Assembly: GCA_003116975.1 (NCBI GenBank)
Contig: BGKB01000066.1
Span: forward strand, 248,001-312,000
DNA from: Aurantiochytrium sp. KH105
Lineage: Eukaryota; Sar; Bigyra; Thraustochytrida; Thraustochytriidae
Length of the DNA: 64,000 nt
Direction: 5' to 3'
In this document: positions 47,357 through 56,944 of the stretch, one piece after another
Layout: each line of letters opens with the position of its first letter
Position numbering within the stretch: the stretch's first letter is position 1
Notes under the pieces: model-generated
The model's database searches: none
What the model saw: the letters and a program-made list of their open reading frames with translations, nothing else
What the model was told of the DNA's origin: nothing
Position numbers and translations under genes: made by a program

Positions 47357-48196
47357 ATGCGCCAACGGGTACAACTTTGCGAGCCCAACCAGACCGAACA
47401 AGAGAGCATTGACTCTTTCCGCGAGAATGAGGCCAAGGAAACACCACAACGTGAAATATTATGCACTGAAGAGTGGCTCGTCGGTGAAGGGACCAGTATT
47501 GCCCGGATGTGGCAAACATGCGGGAAGTAAGTCACGATGAGGGCATTGAAGAATGCATCATCGGATATTTACTTTTGCACTGAGAAAACCATCGGTTCCA
47601 TTGCCAACATCCTCACCACAAGCCAAATTGAATCGCCGTCACTCTACTATGTAAATGAGACGCCGGTTTTCCATGACCGATCGTGGTGGTACCTTCTTGC
47701 ATTACTCTGCACCCTGCATTGGGACACAGACAATCGCGCCCTCCCATCGGCGATCTGCTTCAAGGAACTCATGGATTTCTTTGCAACCACGCCCAATCTG
47801 ACAAAATTGTTTGCGGCCTTCGCCGACTTCAGTGAAAGATACCAAGCTGAGTTATTTGAAATCTACAAGGATCTTGGGAGCGACGACAATGGCGGTGGTG
47901 TTCGAGGTGTCATTTAGAACGGGCTGTCGCTGCCGAAATTGGATGAAGCGACCTTGGTCTCATCGGTTATCTTCGAAAAAATGAACCAAAACACACAGTT
48001 TGGAAATGCCGTCCTGTGGGCCAGTAAGTTGACAACGGTCAGCGATGCCATTCCTCTTAACTGTACAGCGATATTTCTTCACTTGCACTACTTTACAAGG
48101 GGGCGGCTCAAATTTGATCGTGCCTTCTGCGACATCCTGCGCATTAATTCTGTGAAACCGTGGAGTCGGGAATGCATGCATGCGCGCCTTGTGTGA
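47357..48196 (+). pseudogene. Broken coding remnant in the low-GC island
   Basis: A single plus-strand frame has coding-like composition throughout but is broken, with about two interruptions, so it is treated as a fossil. Recognisable stretches include REILCTEEWLVGEG, SWWYLLALLCTLHWDTDNRALP and FKELMDFFATTPNLTKLF. I do not recognise the family. Its position 200 bases after the nuclease-kinase gene and its similar base composition suggest that the two arrived or evolved together. Confidence 0.45.
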
Positions 48197-48772
48197 GTGC
48201 AAGCGCCGCGTCCGGGGTAAGAAGAGGTATATACAAACGTTTGCTCGAGCTTGAAGCTGGACTTGCGTCGACACTTCACAGTCAGACGTGTTTCTCAGGT
48301 TGCTCGGCAGGTTGGCTTGGCTCCAGTTCTGTCAGTAAAAAAAGCACGCTCGTCTCGGCACTTTTGAGCTTGGACTTGGTCTCCATTGCACTTGACCTGC
48401 AGTGGGCCAATACAGATATGTGATCCTATCGTCGCAGTCGCGCCGAGTCGCGCGCAGAACGGACATCTTGAGCGGGCACGGTCAGTCCTTGGGTCAGCGT
48501 TGTCGATGACGATTTGACCTCGGTTCTGGCCAACTTCCTTTGTTCTACAATGTCGTTGTCTTCACCACCCTCCTCCTCCCCCTCGTCATTGTCATAATTG
48601 TTGTTCATGTTGCTCCCACTCATCTCGCCATCTCCCTCGCCCATGGTGTCAGCCTTTTCATCGCCGACGCCGTCGCCATGCAGGCAGATCCGCGATGACA
48701 TGACGGCATCGGCAGAGGTCGAGCGAGTCATCCTTCCCCGCAGACTTGAGACACGCACGAGGGGCGGAGACG
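48197..48772. promoter_or_regulatory. Region upstream of the MOSC-like gene
   Basis: About 580 bases with CTCCTCCTCCCCCTCG and CATGTTGCTCCC stretches. A minus-strand acidic, low-complexity frame (48731 down to 48426, with MNNNYDNDEGEEEGGEDND) could be a small acidic protein, but nothing confirms it. Confidence 0.35.
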
Positions 48773-49378
48773 ATGGCGTCCAAGGCCGAGCAGACGAAGA
48801 AGACGACGGAGACCCCGGAGACTCCTGAGAGCGCGGAGAGCGCGACGACGACGCCGATGGCGGCGATGGCGCGGGAACAGCAGACGATGGCATCGGTCAT
48901 GTGCGTGGTCGTGGACCGCGAGCCCGAGTGCTGCGGCGTGGTGGCTCGCGGGGGCCTGCTGGGCGACGCCAAGTTCGGGCGCCGCAAACGCGGAGACCGC
49001 GAGCTGCTCGCAACGAGCGTGCCCTCCGGAGACGACGAGGCGACGGCCTCCTGGGAGCCTGGTCAGGCAAACGAGCAGCTCGTGCTCGACGGGGTCGACC
49101 TCGCAAGTCTCAAGCCCGGAGACCGCGTGAGGATTTGCCCGGGGGACCAGCACGATACGAGTCGCAAGGTCGTCAGCGCAGTAGAGGCGCGCTGCGACGC
49201 CATTGCGAGAAAGCTTTGGCCGCCTGAGCGGGGGCCACGTAAGGGCTGCGTCGAGCTCGAATTTCGTGCTGCGCGAGACTGCGGATCTGGGGGCGCCTTC
49301 TTTTCCACTTCCACGGCCGGTCTCGTTTGCGCTGGAGACAAAGTCGATGTCGTGAAACAAGAACAAGACAAGGCTTGA
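48773..49378 (+). CDS. MOSC-domain-like protein
   Basis: 201 residues from the ATG at 48773; the frame above opens only at a TTG. After a Thr/Glu/Ala-rich 40-residue lead, the order resembles a compact MOSC domain (molybdenum-cofactor sulfurase C-terminal fold, a carrier of Moco or sulfur): GLLGDAKFGRRKRGDRELL, then NEQLVLDGVDLASLKPGDRVRI (the GENL...GxxLxxLxxGDRLRI box), a Cys in VEARCDAI near the usual cysteine, and a final short barrel ending LVCAGDKVDVV. The GEN box is altered to NEQ, and the family's PC pair is not exact, so activity is doubtful. The resemblance is by pattern only. Confidence 0.5.
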   Translation: MASKAEQTKKTTETPETPESAESATTTPMAAMAREQQTMASVMCVVVDREPECCGVVARGGLLGDAKFGRRKRGDRELLATSVPSGDDEATASWEPGQANEQLVLDGVDLASLKPGDRVRICPGDQHDTSRKVVSAVEARCDAIARKLWPPERGPRKGCVELEFRAARDCGSGGAFFSTSTAGLVCAGDKVDVVKQEQDKA

Positions 49379-49666
49379 AGGAAGGCTCTTTTTCCATAGC
49401 ACATCCTTTTCCGTCTCGAAAGGAGAGGAAAAGGAGAAATTGTGTTTTGTGTTCAAGAACGCAAACAAAAATGATAGATACCAAAGTAGTAGAAAAAAGC
49501 TAGATGCTGTGAGCCTTCCCTGTCCCTCCCTCCCTGCCTGCATCAGCTTCAGCATGCATTGGAAAGAAAAAGGAAAGGAGAAGAAAAGAAAAGGAAAGAA
49601 AAAAGAACTGGAGAAAAGAAGAAAGCACCGGTGAATCAGGCATCCGGAAACCAACCCGAAAGGTAC

Positions 49667-50590
49667 TCATTCCTCGATCTCCTCAAGCTTTTCGAGCTCA
49701 GCAATCATGGTCGTTTCGAGCTGATTGCCTGCAAGTGTAAAGCGCCGCAGATTGCTTGCGCTGGAAACGATTTCTTTCGGTAATGCCGCAAGGCAGTTCT
49801 GTGCGAGCAAGAGATGCTTTAGCTTGGGTAATGCGGCAATGCGCTTGGCAACCCCGGAGAGCTTGTTGTTCTCTACATTGATGACCTGAATTTCCTGACA
49901 GCGTCCGAGACAGGCGTGCAGCTTGACAAGCTTGTTTTCTTGCAAGTAAACACGCTTGAGAGCAAGGCAGCCGCCCATGCTTTTAGGAAGCTTCTCAAGC
50001 TCGTTCCCCTCTGCATGCAGGATTTCGAGCTTGATGAGCTGTCCAAAAGATTTGGGCAACGATGTGATTTTGTTGCGTGCCAAACCAAGCTGACGGAGAT
50101 TAACCAGCTTACCGAAGTCCTCTGGGATCTCCGTGACTGCATTATCATCAATGTACAGCTCTTCCAGTGAGGTGAGGGTGTACAAGCACGCTGGGAGCGC
50201 TGTGAGCTTATTCCGATGCAAGGGGAGCCCCTTCAATGCGGACAAGCTACCAAAGCTGGCCGGAAATCCCGCTTCCGTTATTTCGTTGTCCTCGAGGTAA
50301 ATGGTGTCGAGCTCCTTGAGCTGGCCAATGTCTTCTGGCAGCGCGGAGACCTTGTTTTTGCGCAGATACAGCTCAGTGAGCTTGACGAGCTTGCCGATCC
50401 CGTCAACTTTGGTGAGTTGATTGTTCTCGAGAAATAGACCTTCGAGATCGGTGCATTTGTCAAAGATGAGCGCCGGCACCTCCGTGAGCTCCTTCTCCGA
50501 CATGTCCAGCTCCGTAAGCTCGTCCTCATCTTCGTCAACATCGAGCTCCAGCTCTTCCACGAGCTTGGCGAGTTCCTCGTCGAGGCCCAT
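49667..50590 (-). CDS. Leucine-rich repeat protein
   Basis: The protein has 307 residues. After an acidic helix (ELELDVDEDEDELTELD) come about ten LRRs of 22-24 residues with the consensus LxxLxLxxNxLxxLPxxIGxLxx, for example KLTELYLRKNKVSALPEDI and NLRQLGLARNKITSLPKSF. This is the SDS22/RSU1/Shoc2-like plain-LRR class, which makes a curved binding surface. There are no signal peptide, membrane span or extra domains, so the protein is cytosolic and its partner unknown. It ends with a Glu-rich tail. It shares a promoter with the coiled-coil gene. Confidence 0.9.
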   Translation of the reverse strand: MGLDEELAKLVEELELDVDEDEDELTELDMSEKELTEVPALIFDKCTDLEGLFLENNQLTKVDGIGKLVKLTELYLRKNKVSALPEDIGQLKELDTIYLEDNEITEAGFPASFGSLSALKGLPLHRNKLTALPACLYTLTSLEELYIDDNAVTEIPEDFGKLVNLRQLGLARNKITSLPKSFGQLIKLEILHAEGNELEKLPKSMGGCLALKRVYLQENKLVKLHACLGRCQEIQVINVENNKLSGVAKRIAALPKLKHLLLAQNCLAALPKEIVSSASNLRRFTLAGNQLETTMIAELEKLEEIEE

Positions 50591-51273
50591 CGTACGTGCG
50601 CCGTCTTCTTCCCCGGCGCGCGGCGCCTCGACGTTGGCCGCGTGCCTGCCTTACTGCCTCGCTGCCTGCCTGACCGGGCGAGACTTCCCTTCCCGACCCA
50701 CCGTCCCGCGTTTGTTCGCTTTTCGGTCACAACCGCTCGCAGGCTCTCACACCGAGACTGCAAGCCACCCTCCGAGTCGCTGGCGGGCTCGTGCGCGAGC
50801 AAACGAACCGTTGATTAATCGGACAATCGTCTCCCCAACGCACCCTCCAGCGAGCTATCATTCATGTTCATCGCGTCCTCGCTAGGTAACCGTTGGGAAA
50901 AGCTCGCACTGACACTGGCACTGCACAGTGGAAGTCATAAGGGGGGGGGGGGGTGCGCGCGAGTCCCATTTTGAGGTGTGTACCGGGCGCGGGACCTCGC
51001 GGGGACCCCGAGTCCCGCGCTGCAGCGGCCAGCGCGGGACCCAGTTCTACTCCGGCGCGGGACTCGCGCGCGAGAGAGCAAGAGATGGACATAGGCGAGG
51101 CGATGGATTGGATGAAAGATGGAGCCTCCCGCGCGCTCGAGCTGGCGCCAGAGCGCTAGACTCGGAGCGTGTCGGAGGTGTGCGTGCTGTCGATGAGCAA
51201 AAGTGCGAGCAAAGTGCGAGCAGGAGTTGCAGGAGCAGGAGCAGGAGCAGCAGCAGCGTGAAGAAAAGCGAAG
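50591..51273. promoter_or_regulatory. Bidirectional promoter, LRR / coiled-coil gene
   Basis: 683 bases between start codons. It holds a run of 14 G (about 50940-50953). GCGCGGGAC occurs at 50987, 51032 and 51055 on the plus strand and once inverted (51012-51020), forming a GC-rich hairpin with the first copy. Confidence 0.6.
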
Positions 51274-52791
51274 ATGGCGACGAGCTCGCGGAGAGACGCA
51301 CTTCGACGAGCTCGCTTGCAAGAACGAGCGAGTCTCGAGGCGCGAGAGGCACTTGACAGAGAAGGCTTGCTGGAAAAGGTGCGAGACAGGATCGAAGAAT
51401 GGGTGAACCGCGCCATCGCAGAGAATGGCGTCCACGACACAAGGCACATCACCGAGCAAGTCTGCGCTGACGCAAGGTACCACGTGCAAAGCGCGCAGCT
51501 GCCTGCCGTGCTGAGCGAAGACCTCTGTCAATTTTGTAAATCGCGTATCCATGAATGCGGGTGTGACGGCGGAAGCGGCCGCCGTCAGGAGGCTCGACTC
51601 CCGCAACATCTCATTGACGACGAGTACGCCCTTTTGGCTCTCGCCCGAGCCGACGAAGCAAAAGACCAACAGCGCAAGGACAAGCTTGCCTTGCTTGCAC
51701 GACGCAAGGGATATGCTTCAGATCTGAACGACCTCATGGCAGAGCAAGAGCGCGCACGTCAAGCCGCGGCCTCCGAGAAACAGCGCGAAGCTGCACGCAT
51801 TGCTGCAGAGGCCGAGGCATTTCGTCGCGAGCAAGCAGCTCGCGCAGCTGCACTTCAGCAAAGGCAAGCAAAGTGCACCGACGAGCTCGATCAGTTTTGT
51901 GCGGCGCAACGCTTGCACCAGCGGCAGCTCCAAGAGGAGGAACGTGCAGAGGAAACGAGACTCTTGGAGCAGGCCAAGCGCAAAGAGGCACAGGAACAAG
52001 AACGGCTTGCACGATTCCGCGCTCAGCAACATGACGAGCTCGTAAGGGACCAGCAAATGTACGCCGATGCGCTCCAACAGCGCAAACTCGAAGAAGAAGC
52101 AGAGCGCCACCGTGATCGCGAATTTGCACGGCAGGCAGAGGAGCGCGAACTCGAACGAGAAGCCCAGCGTCGGCGCGAAAAGGAAGCTATTCTTGCCAAG
52201 CAACACCAAATCTATTCGACTGTGGGTACCGAGCTCGGACGTGTTGAGCGGGAGCGCCGCGAAGCGCTCGAGCAAGCCTTTGTGCGATGGGAGAAGGAGA
52301 GCCAACAGCGCGAGGCGGCCAAGCATGCCCAACAGGAACGCCAGCGACAGCTCGCATTGCAAGACCTTCAGCGTACGCGCGCTCAGCAGGTCATGGAGCG
52401 ACGAATTTCGCAGGAACGCTCAGCCGCCGAGCAGGCAGCCTATGCGCGCGAATTGCAGTTCCGGGCTCGCGTTCAGGCAGAGCAAGATAAACATGAACGT
52501 CTCCGTATTGCCGAGCAGCGCCACGAGTATCAAGAAAGTCTCAAGTTTCAAATGGCCGAGGAACAGCGCACGCGCAAGGAGCGACTTCGCATTGGAATGA
52601 ACGATGTGGAGCGAAAAATGAACGCACCACTGTTGCGGAGCTACAACCTCGTGGACATGAATGGCAACACCAACACGTGCTGGACGGGTCGCTGCAGTGG
52701 AGTATGCACGTGTCCACGTGCGCTTCGCGAGCAGCGATACCATCATGGTGGGACGGGGCAAACGCTCCTTCACAACAATCATCACCACTAA
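51274..52791 (+). CDS. Long coiled-coil protein of trichoplein/flagellar type
   Basis: The protein has 505 residues, almost entirely a charged, Gln/Glu/Arg/Ala-rich helix from about 120 to 450, with no globular enzyme motif. A small Cys cluster, CQFCKSRIHECGC, sits near residue 90. The C-terminal pattern, RIGMNDVERKMNAPLLRSYNL after a long coil, resembles the ends of axonemal microtubule-inner or trichoplein/MNS1-like proteins. Thraustochytrid zoospores are flagellate, so a ciliary structural role is plausible, but it rests on composition and one short motif. The tail ends His-rich (HHGG, HNNHHH). Confidence 0.6.
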   Translation: MATSSRRDALRRARLQERASLEAREALDREGLLEKVRDRIEEWVNRAIAENGVHDTRHITEQVCADARYHVQSAQLPAVLSEDLCQFCKSRIHECGCDGGSGRRQEARLPQHLIDDEYALLALARADEAKDQQRKDKLALLARRKGYASDLNDLMAEQERARQAAASEKQREAARIAAEAEAFRREQAARAAALQQRQAKCTDELDQFCAAQRLHQRQLQEEERAEETRLLEQAKRKEAQEQERLARFRAQQHDELVRDQQMYADALQQRKLEEEAERHRDREFARQAEERELEREAQRRREKEAILAKQHQIYSTVGTELGRVERERREALEQAFVRWEKESQQREAAKHAQQERQRQLALQDLQRTRAQQVMERRISQERSAAEQAAYARELQFRARVQAEQDKHERLRIAEQRHEYQESLKFQMAEEQRTRKERLRIGMNDVERKMNAPLLRSYNLVDMNGNTNTCWTGRCSGVCTCPRALREQRYHHGGTGQTLLHNNHHH

Positions 52792-53223
52792 CGAGGTCCA
52801 GCTATTCCCAACAGAGGCAGCGGGGCAAGCAAAAGACGATGGTTTTGATAACAATTATACACACTTGTCAAGGAAGAAGAGAAGGAGTTCAAAGGTGACT
52901 TCTTCGCTATTATTATGCTCTGTCCTCCCAAAGTAAAATGAGAAAGTCTATATTTCGCAATTAATCCTGTTATTGTCGCTCTTGATCACGTGGAAAAGGG
53001 CAGTTTCTTAGAGTATAGAGGGCTACCTTTCAATCAAGCGCGTCATTCGTATTGACCCCATCAAAGGAATACATACAAGAACTCTATCGAATTATTCTGC
53101 AACAAGCACACACTCAAACAAGAAGAGAGTGAGTAGGCCTAGGCCTAGTCCAAGAAAATACATGCTTGTATCGTTATGAAAGTCTCAAAGTTCGTCTGCG
53201 CGCAGCCTTTCTTTCCTCTCGCG
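52792..53223. other. 3'-to-3' gap with TAGGCCTA palindromes
   Basis: A convergent AT-rich gap of about 430 bases. Two overlapping TAGGCCTA palindromes lie at 53134-53147. I see no gene. Confidence 0.5.
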
Positions 53224-55374
53224 TCATCGCAAAAGCGGCACGTAGTAGAGCAGAATGCTTGGGTCAAAGGCATCCACGTAGAGTCGCTTGCGGATGCGCT
53301 CAAGAACATATTCAGAGTCCTCATGCTCCGGGTTCGTGAGAACAGATGTGTCCTGGAGGTCAAAGTCGTTGGCGAGCTGTTCACAGGAAAAGGTGGCACA
53401 TGCTTCGGTATTGGTAGCGTCATTGATGACGGTAAGCTCGACGTCATCATCGACTGGTCGAACGCCAACAATCTTGAGCTGACCTTTTTTGCTGACGAAT
53501 GCGCTGTACGCCCTCTCGCGTTCGCGCTCGGCCTGCATGAGCTGCGCAACATGCGAGTCAGCAAGCAAAACTTTGACGGCAGTGAGACGCGATTCGGGCG
53601 CACAGAGAGACACGAGGTCGGCAATTTGTTGGGGTGCGGCTTGCGGGTCCGTCTCGACGTGTTGCTGCATGGCAATGGGGCACATGTCGGAAGGCAGAAG
53701 GGCTTTCAAGTCAAGGTCGCTACGCGCGCGCATTTCCGTAGCTTCCTCCAGTGAGGCAGGGTTGCCACCGAGACTGCAGAGCGCCTCAGCCATTGCACAG
53801 GCAGCCTCGGCGATGTCGTGACGGTCAAAGACGAGACGGCTCAGAGCGCGCACAGCTGTAATTCTACTATGCACAAGCGTCGCAAGTCGCGGTTTGAGAA
53901 GAGCCTGCATTAGAATTTCGTCAGAGACAAAAAGATCGTCGCCATCCTTTTCTTCCCCATCGAGCTTGAGGAGAGCCGAGAGAACAGCCTTCTCGACGCG
54001 TGCAACACCACTAGGCCCCGAAGAGTAGCACATGTAGACGTGTCTTGCAAAAGCAAGGCGCACAGTGCGAATCTGCTCTGCGAGTTCCTCGCTCGTTGGC
54101 ACCTTGACAAGCTCAGCATCTTCCTCGTGCGATTGCTGGAGCGCCATAAGTGTGTTGATCTCAGATGCGCGAAGGCCGACAGCATTGTGACCAAGAATAG
54201 CACGCAATGCCCCACGCGTCATGAAGTCGACATCGTTTTGTGCATCTCCCGCGCCCGCGTCCGCATCCGAATTTTTGCTTTCTTCTGCAACCTTTGACTC
54301 TGCGTTCGTCGAGGTTTCCTTGCCCTTTTTCGTTGCGTCGGGCGCCGAAGCAGCGGCGTTACCATCTCCATCTTCTGCGTCGGTGTTTTCGTCGGCGTCC
54401 TCAACATCGGACGCCTTACGCTTTTCGAGGGCTTCGCAGGCCTTGGCAATGGAGAACGCGAGGTCTGGGCTATAGGCATCGAGGATTGACTCTGGCCAGG
54501 CTTGGGCACTCGAGGTGTGAAACTCTGATGTGAGCCGCCGCTTGAGAATATTCTTCACGGACTTGGCAACTGCCTGCAGGCTGCTGGCCGGGTCCACACA
54601 CGAATAGAGAAGCATGAAATCATCTGCCGAGGCATCAAACTCGCGACCCACTTCTTGTACAAGCTCGAGTCCCGCAAAATACCGATTCATATCGTCCGCC
54701 GCATCGTTGTCAGATGTTGTAAAGAAGATTTCAGCGACCTTGTTTTCGATTTCCTCGCGTCGCGTTACGACGTCCGAGCTCACATTGCCAAAGTCAAAGT
54801 CTTCATCTTCAGAATCCTCGTCGGTGGGACCAAGGAGGTCTTCGTCGGGGAGAAAGTCGTCTTCCGAGTCGTCTTCGTAGACTGGTTTCCGCGCGGCGTC
54901 GGCGATTTTCATTTCCTCACCAATTTCAGCGTCAAAGGCAATCTGTCCTCGAGTGGACCCGAAGTCGTCACGAACAATATCAAGGTGTCTTTCGCGCACG
55001 CTGATCTTGTCAGAGAGCATGCGATCGACGAGCGACTCGGAGAAGTTGTCGATTTTCCGCCAGTACAAGACATTTTCGAGCCTGTAGCGGATGACCTTGG
55101 GTCCCTGCTGCGCTTCCTCTGCGGTGCACGATTTGGCTTCTGCGATTTTACGAGCGCTCGGTTGGTCGTCATCATCTTCGACTTCAAACGTGACGTTCAC
55201 GACGGTGCTCGGGATGGGCATGAGCCTTGTGGGGCGGCTGAGCACGCCATCGATTCTCCAGCTAACTGTTTGGCGCACTATGCGGGTGAGGTGCAGCTTG
55301 AACGACGTCTTCCATGATTCTTCGACGGCTTTAAGGATACTGATTTGCGCGTCAGAGGCCGACATGGGCGCCAT
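53224..55374 (-). CDS. Large acidic protein, unknown
   Basis: The protein has 716 residues. An N-terminal part (about 1-145) with strands such as QTVSWRIDGVLSRPTRL and IRYRLENVLYWRKI looks folded. An acidic patch follows (EDDSEDDFLPDED, TDEDSEDEDFDFG). The helical middle (210-300) leads to a Glu/Asp/Ala/Ser-rich disordered stretch (about 320-375). A long helical, HEAT-like region follows (380-620), with LRAILGHNAVGLRASEI and ITAVRALSRLVFDRHDIAEAAC, and a short C-terminal beta-rich piece ends the protein. No catalytic motif, signal or membrane span is seen. Acidic patches beside a helical scaffold suggest a nuclear or chromatin/ribosome-assembly factor, only as a guess. Confidence 0.65.
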   Translation of the reverse strand: MAPMSASDAQISILKAVEESWKTSFKLHLTRIVRQTVSWRIDGVLSRPTRLMPIPSTVVNVTFEVEDDDDQPSARKIAEAKSCTAEEAQQGPKVIRYRLENVLYWRKIDNFSESLVDRMLSDKISVRERHLDIVRDDFGSTRGQIAFDAEIGEEMKIADAARKPVYEDDSEDDFLPDEDLLGPTDEDSEDEDFDFGNVSSDVVTRREEIENKVAEIFFTTSDNDAADDMNRYFAGLELVQEVGREFDASADDFMLLYSCVDPASSLQAVAKSVKNILKRRLTSEFHTSSAQAWPESILDAYSPDLAFSIAKACEALEKRKASDVEDADENTDAEDGDGNAAASAPDATKKGKETSTNAESKVAEESKNSDADAGAGDAQNDVDFMTRGALRAILGHNAVGLRASEINTLMALQQSHEEDAELVKVPTSEELAEQIRTVRLAFARHVYMCYSSGPSGVARVEKAVLSALLKLDGEEKDGDDLFVSDEILMQALLKPRLATLVHSRITAVRALSRLVFDRHDIAEAACAMAEALCSLGGNPASLEEATEMRARSDLDLKALLPSDMCPIAMQQHVETDPQAAPQQIADLVSLCAPESRLTAVKVLLADSHVAQLMQAERERERAYSAFVSKKGQLKIVGVRPVDDDVELTVINDATNTEACATFSCEQLANDFDLQDTSVLTNPEHEDSEYVLERIRKRLYVDAFDPSILLYYVPLLR

Positions 55375-56004
55375 CGTGATGGTGCTCTCGCTGGCTTTGT
55401 CGAATCAGCGCGATGATGATTTTTTACACCTCTAGCTGCTCACTGCCGAGGCCTCTACTCCGCCTTACGCGACACAAAGCACGTGCGCAAAAGCTGAGGC
55501 GTCGCTCTGCCTTTCGTTGGCAGCGCCGCAGCCGCTTTGTTTGCGAGCGGTCCGCTCGCTCTCTTGCTCTTATTACACCCTTTTGCTCTCTCACTCACTT
55601 GCTAGGGTCCTTTTTACCCATGGAGACAGCAATTGTATGGGGGCCAAAAATCTATCAAGGGTGTGCACGAATGTACGTGTGCGCACGTACATATGAATGG
55701 AGTATTTCTCTCATGCTGCTAGCTGTCTGCCAGGAAAAGTTGAACTTGGAGCCAACTTGAAAGCGTCCTCGCATAACGGATAAGTAGGGGTGTGTGCGCG
55801 CACACCCTTCTTACGGGGACACTTGGTGGACCACCGATTTCGTGCAGACACAATCCTCTTCCAGAGATTGGTTGACAGGGAAAGGGGAGAGTCATCGAGG
55901 AGGGCCGAGACGGCCACGGGAAGTGAATCAAGTGCTCCCTTTCGACCCGCAGAAAGGGTCCTGCGCTTGATCAGTTCGTCGTGAAGTAGCAAGCTAGAAA
56001 GAAA
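55375..56004. promoter_or_regulatory. Bidirectional region, acidic protein / FKBP
   Basis: 630 bases between start codons. It contains a perfect hairpin, ATGTACGTG-TGCG-CACGTACAT (55671-55692), and an imperfect one around GGTGTGTGCGCGCACACC (about 55790-55807). Confidence 0.55.
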
Positions 56005-56568
56005 ATGGCGGCAGCGGCCTTGGCAAGCAAGAGCTTGTCGGTAACTCTTCTAGAGCCCGGCGACGAGAAGACCTTTCCACGCGAGGGCGATGTCGTCGAG
56101 GCATTCTACACTGGCACGCTGGCCGCTTCTGGCGCGCAGTTTGATTCCAATGTAGACAAGGAGCCTCTGCGATTCACCGTTGGCGACGGTTCCATGATCG
56201 AGGGCTGGGATACGGCAATTCGCGACGTGAGCTTAGGCGGCAAGGCACGCGTGTTTGTGCCTGCAAAGCGAGCATACGCCGAGCACGGTTATCCCAGTCC
56301 GGATGGCGAGGGCTATGCCATTCCGCCTGACTCTGATCTCGTGTATGATCTGCAAGTCGTCAAAGTTGAAAAGCCCAAGTCTCAGGGAGATGCGCAAGCG
56401 CCCAAGAAGCTCACGCGAGAGGAGCAAGAGGCTGCTGAAAAAGAGCAGCTTCGTCTCTGGATGGAGCAGGCGGCTGCGAAATCGAGCACCTCGGCCACCA
56501 ACGGTGGCGCAGGCAAAGGAAAATCCAACAAGAAGAAGAAAAACAACAAGAAGAAGGGCAAGAAGTAA
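56005..56568 (+). CDS. FKBP-type peptidyl-prolyl cis-trans isomerase with basic tail
   Basis: The protein has 187 residues. The FKBP fold (about 10-115) shows GDVVEAFYTGTLAASGAQFDSN, the FTVGDGSMIEGWDTAI core with the pocket Trp (the family's VIxGW/E), and AYAEHGYP and IPPDSDLVYDLQVVKV at the usual places. FKBPs catalyse proline isomerisation and bind macrolides. The last 70 residues form a Gln/Glu helix and then a Lys-rich tail (KGKSNKKKKNNKKKGKK), which suggests nuclear or nucleic-acid association. No signal peptide is present. Asp in the DSN loop is kept. Confidence 0.92.
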   Translation: MAAAALASKSLSVTLLEPGDEKTFPREGDVVEAFYTGTLAASGAQFDSNVDKEPLRFTVGDGSMIEGWDTAIRDVSLGGKARVFVPAKRAYAEHGYPSPDGEGYAIPPDSDLVYDLQVVKVEKPKSQGDAQAPKKLTREEQEAAEKEQLRLWMEQAAAKSSTSATNGGAGKGKSNKKKKNNKKKGKK

Positions 56569-56944
56569 AGATTCACGAGGCGCGGAGGCCCGAATGGGTG
56601 GGAAGCGCAAAAGATTAAAATAATGAGAAGAAGAAGCTCGTGCCCCACATCAATGAACATGAGGGCGCAAGATTCTCGCTATTGTAGAATAAATAAGAGT
56701 ATGAAAGAAAAAGTTTTAATTAAAATAAAGTGACTGCAACCCTCTTCAGACAAGACTTTCTTTCTCAATACATGCCATTGATGATGACGTTGCTTGACAA
56801 GAAGAAGTCCTCTTTCTGTATTGCCAGAAATTGAATAAGCGACGTATCGGGTATAAAAGGGATTCAATGTCGTGTGAACAAGAAAGTGATGAGCCCATTA
56901 TAAGTTTTTTTTTTTGTGATGTGTGTGATGTGGTTTTCTCTTCT
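56569..56944. other. 3'-to-3' gap, FKBP / EF-hand
   Basis: A convergent AT-rich gap of about 375 bases. A consensus TATA-like TATAAAAG sits at 56852-56859 on the plus strand, but no plus-strand gene starts nearby. Confidence 0.45.

Noticed and set aside
48426-48731. Minus-strand acidic frame as a small gene
   Set aside because: Low-complexity composition and only 41 bases from the start of the MOSC-like gene. It is noted as possible but not called.
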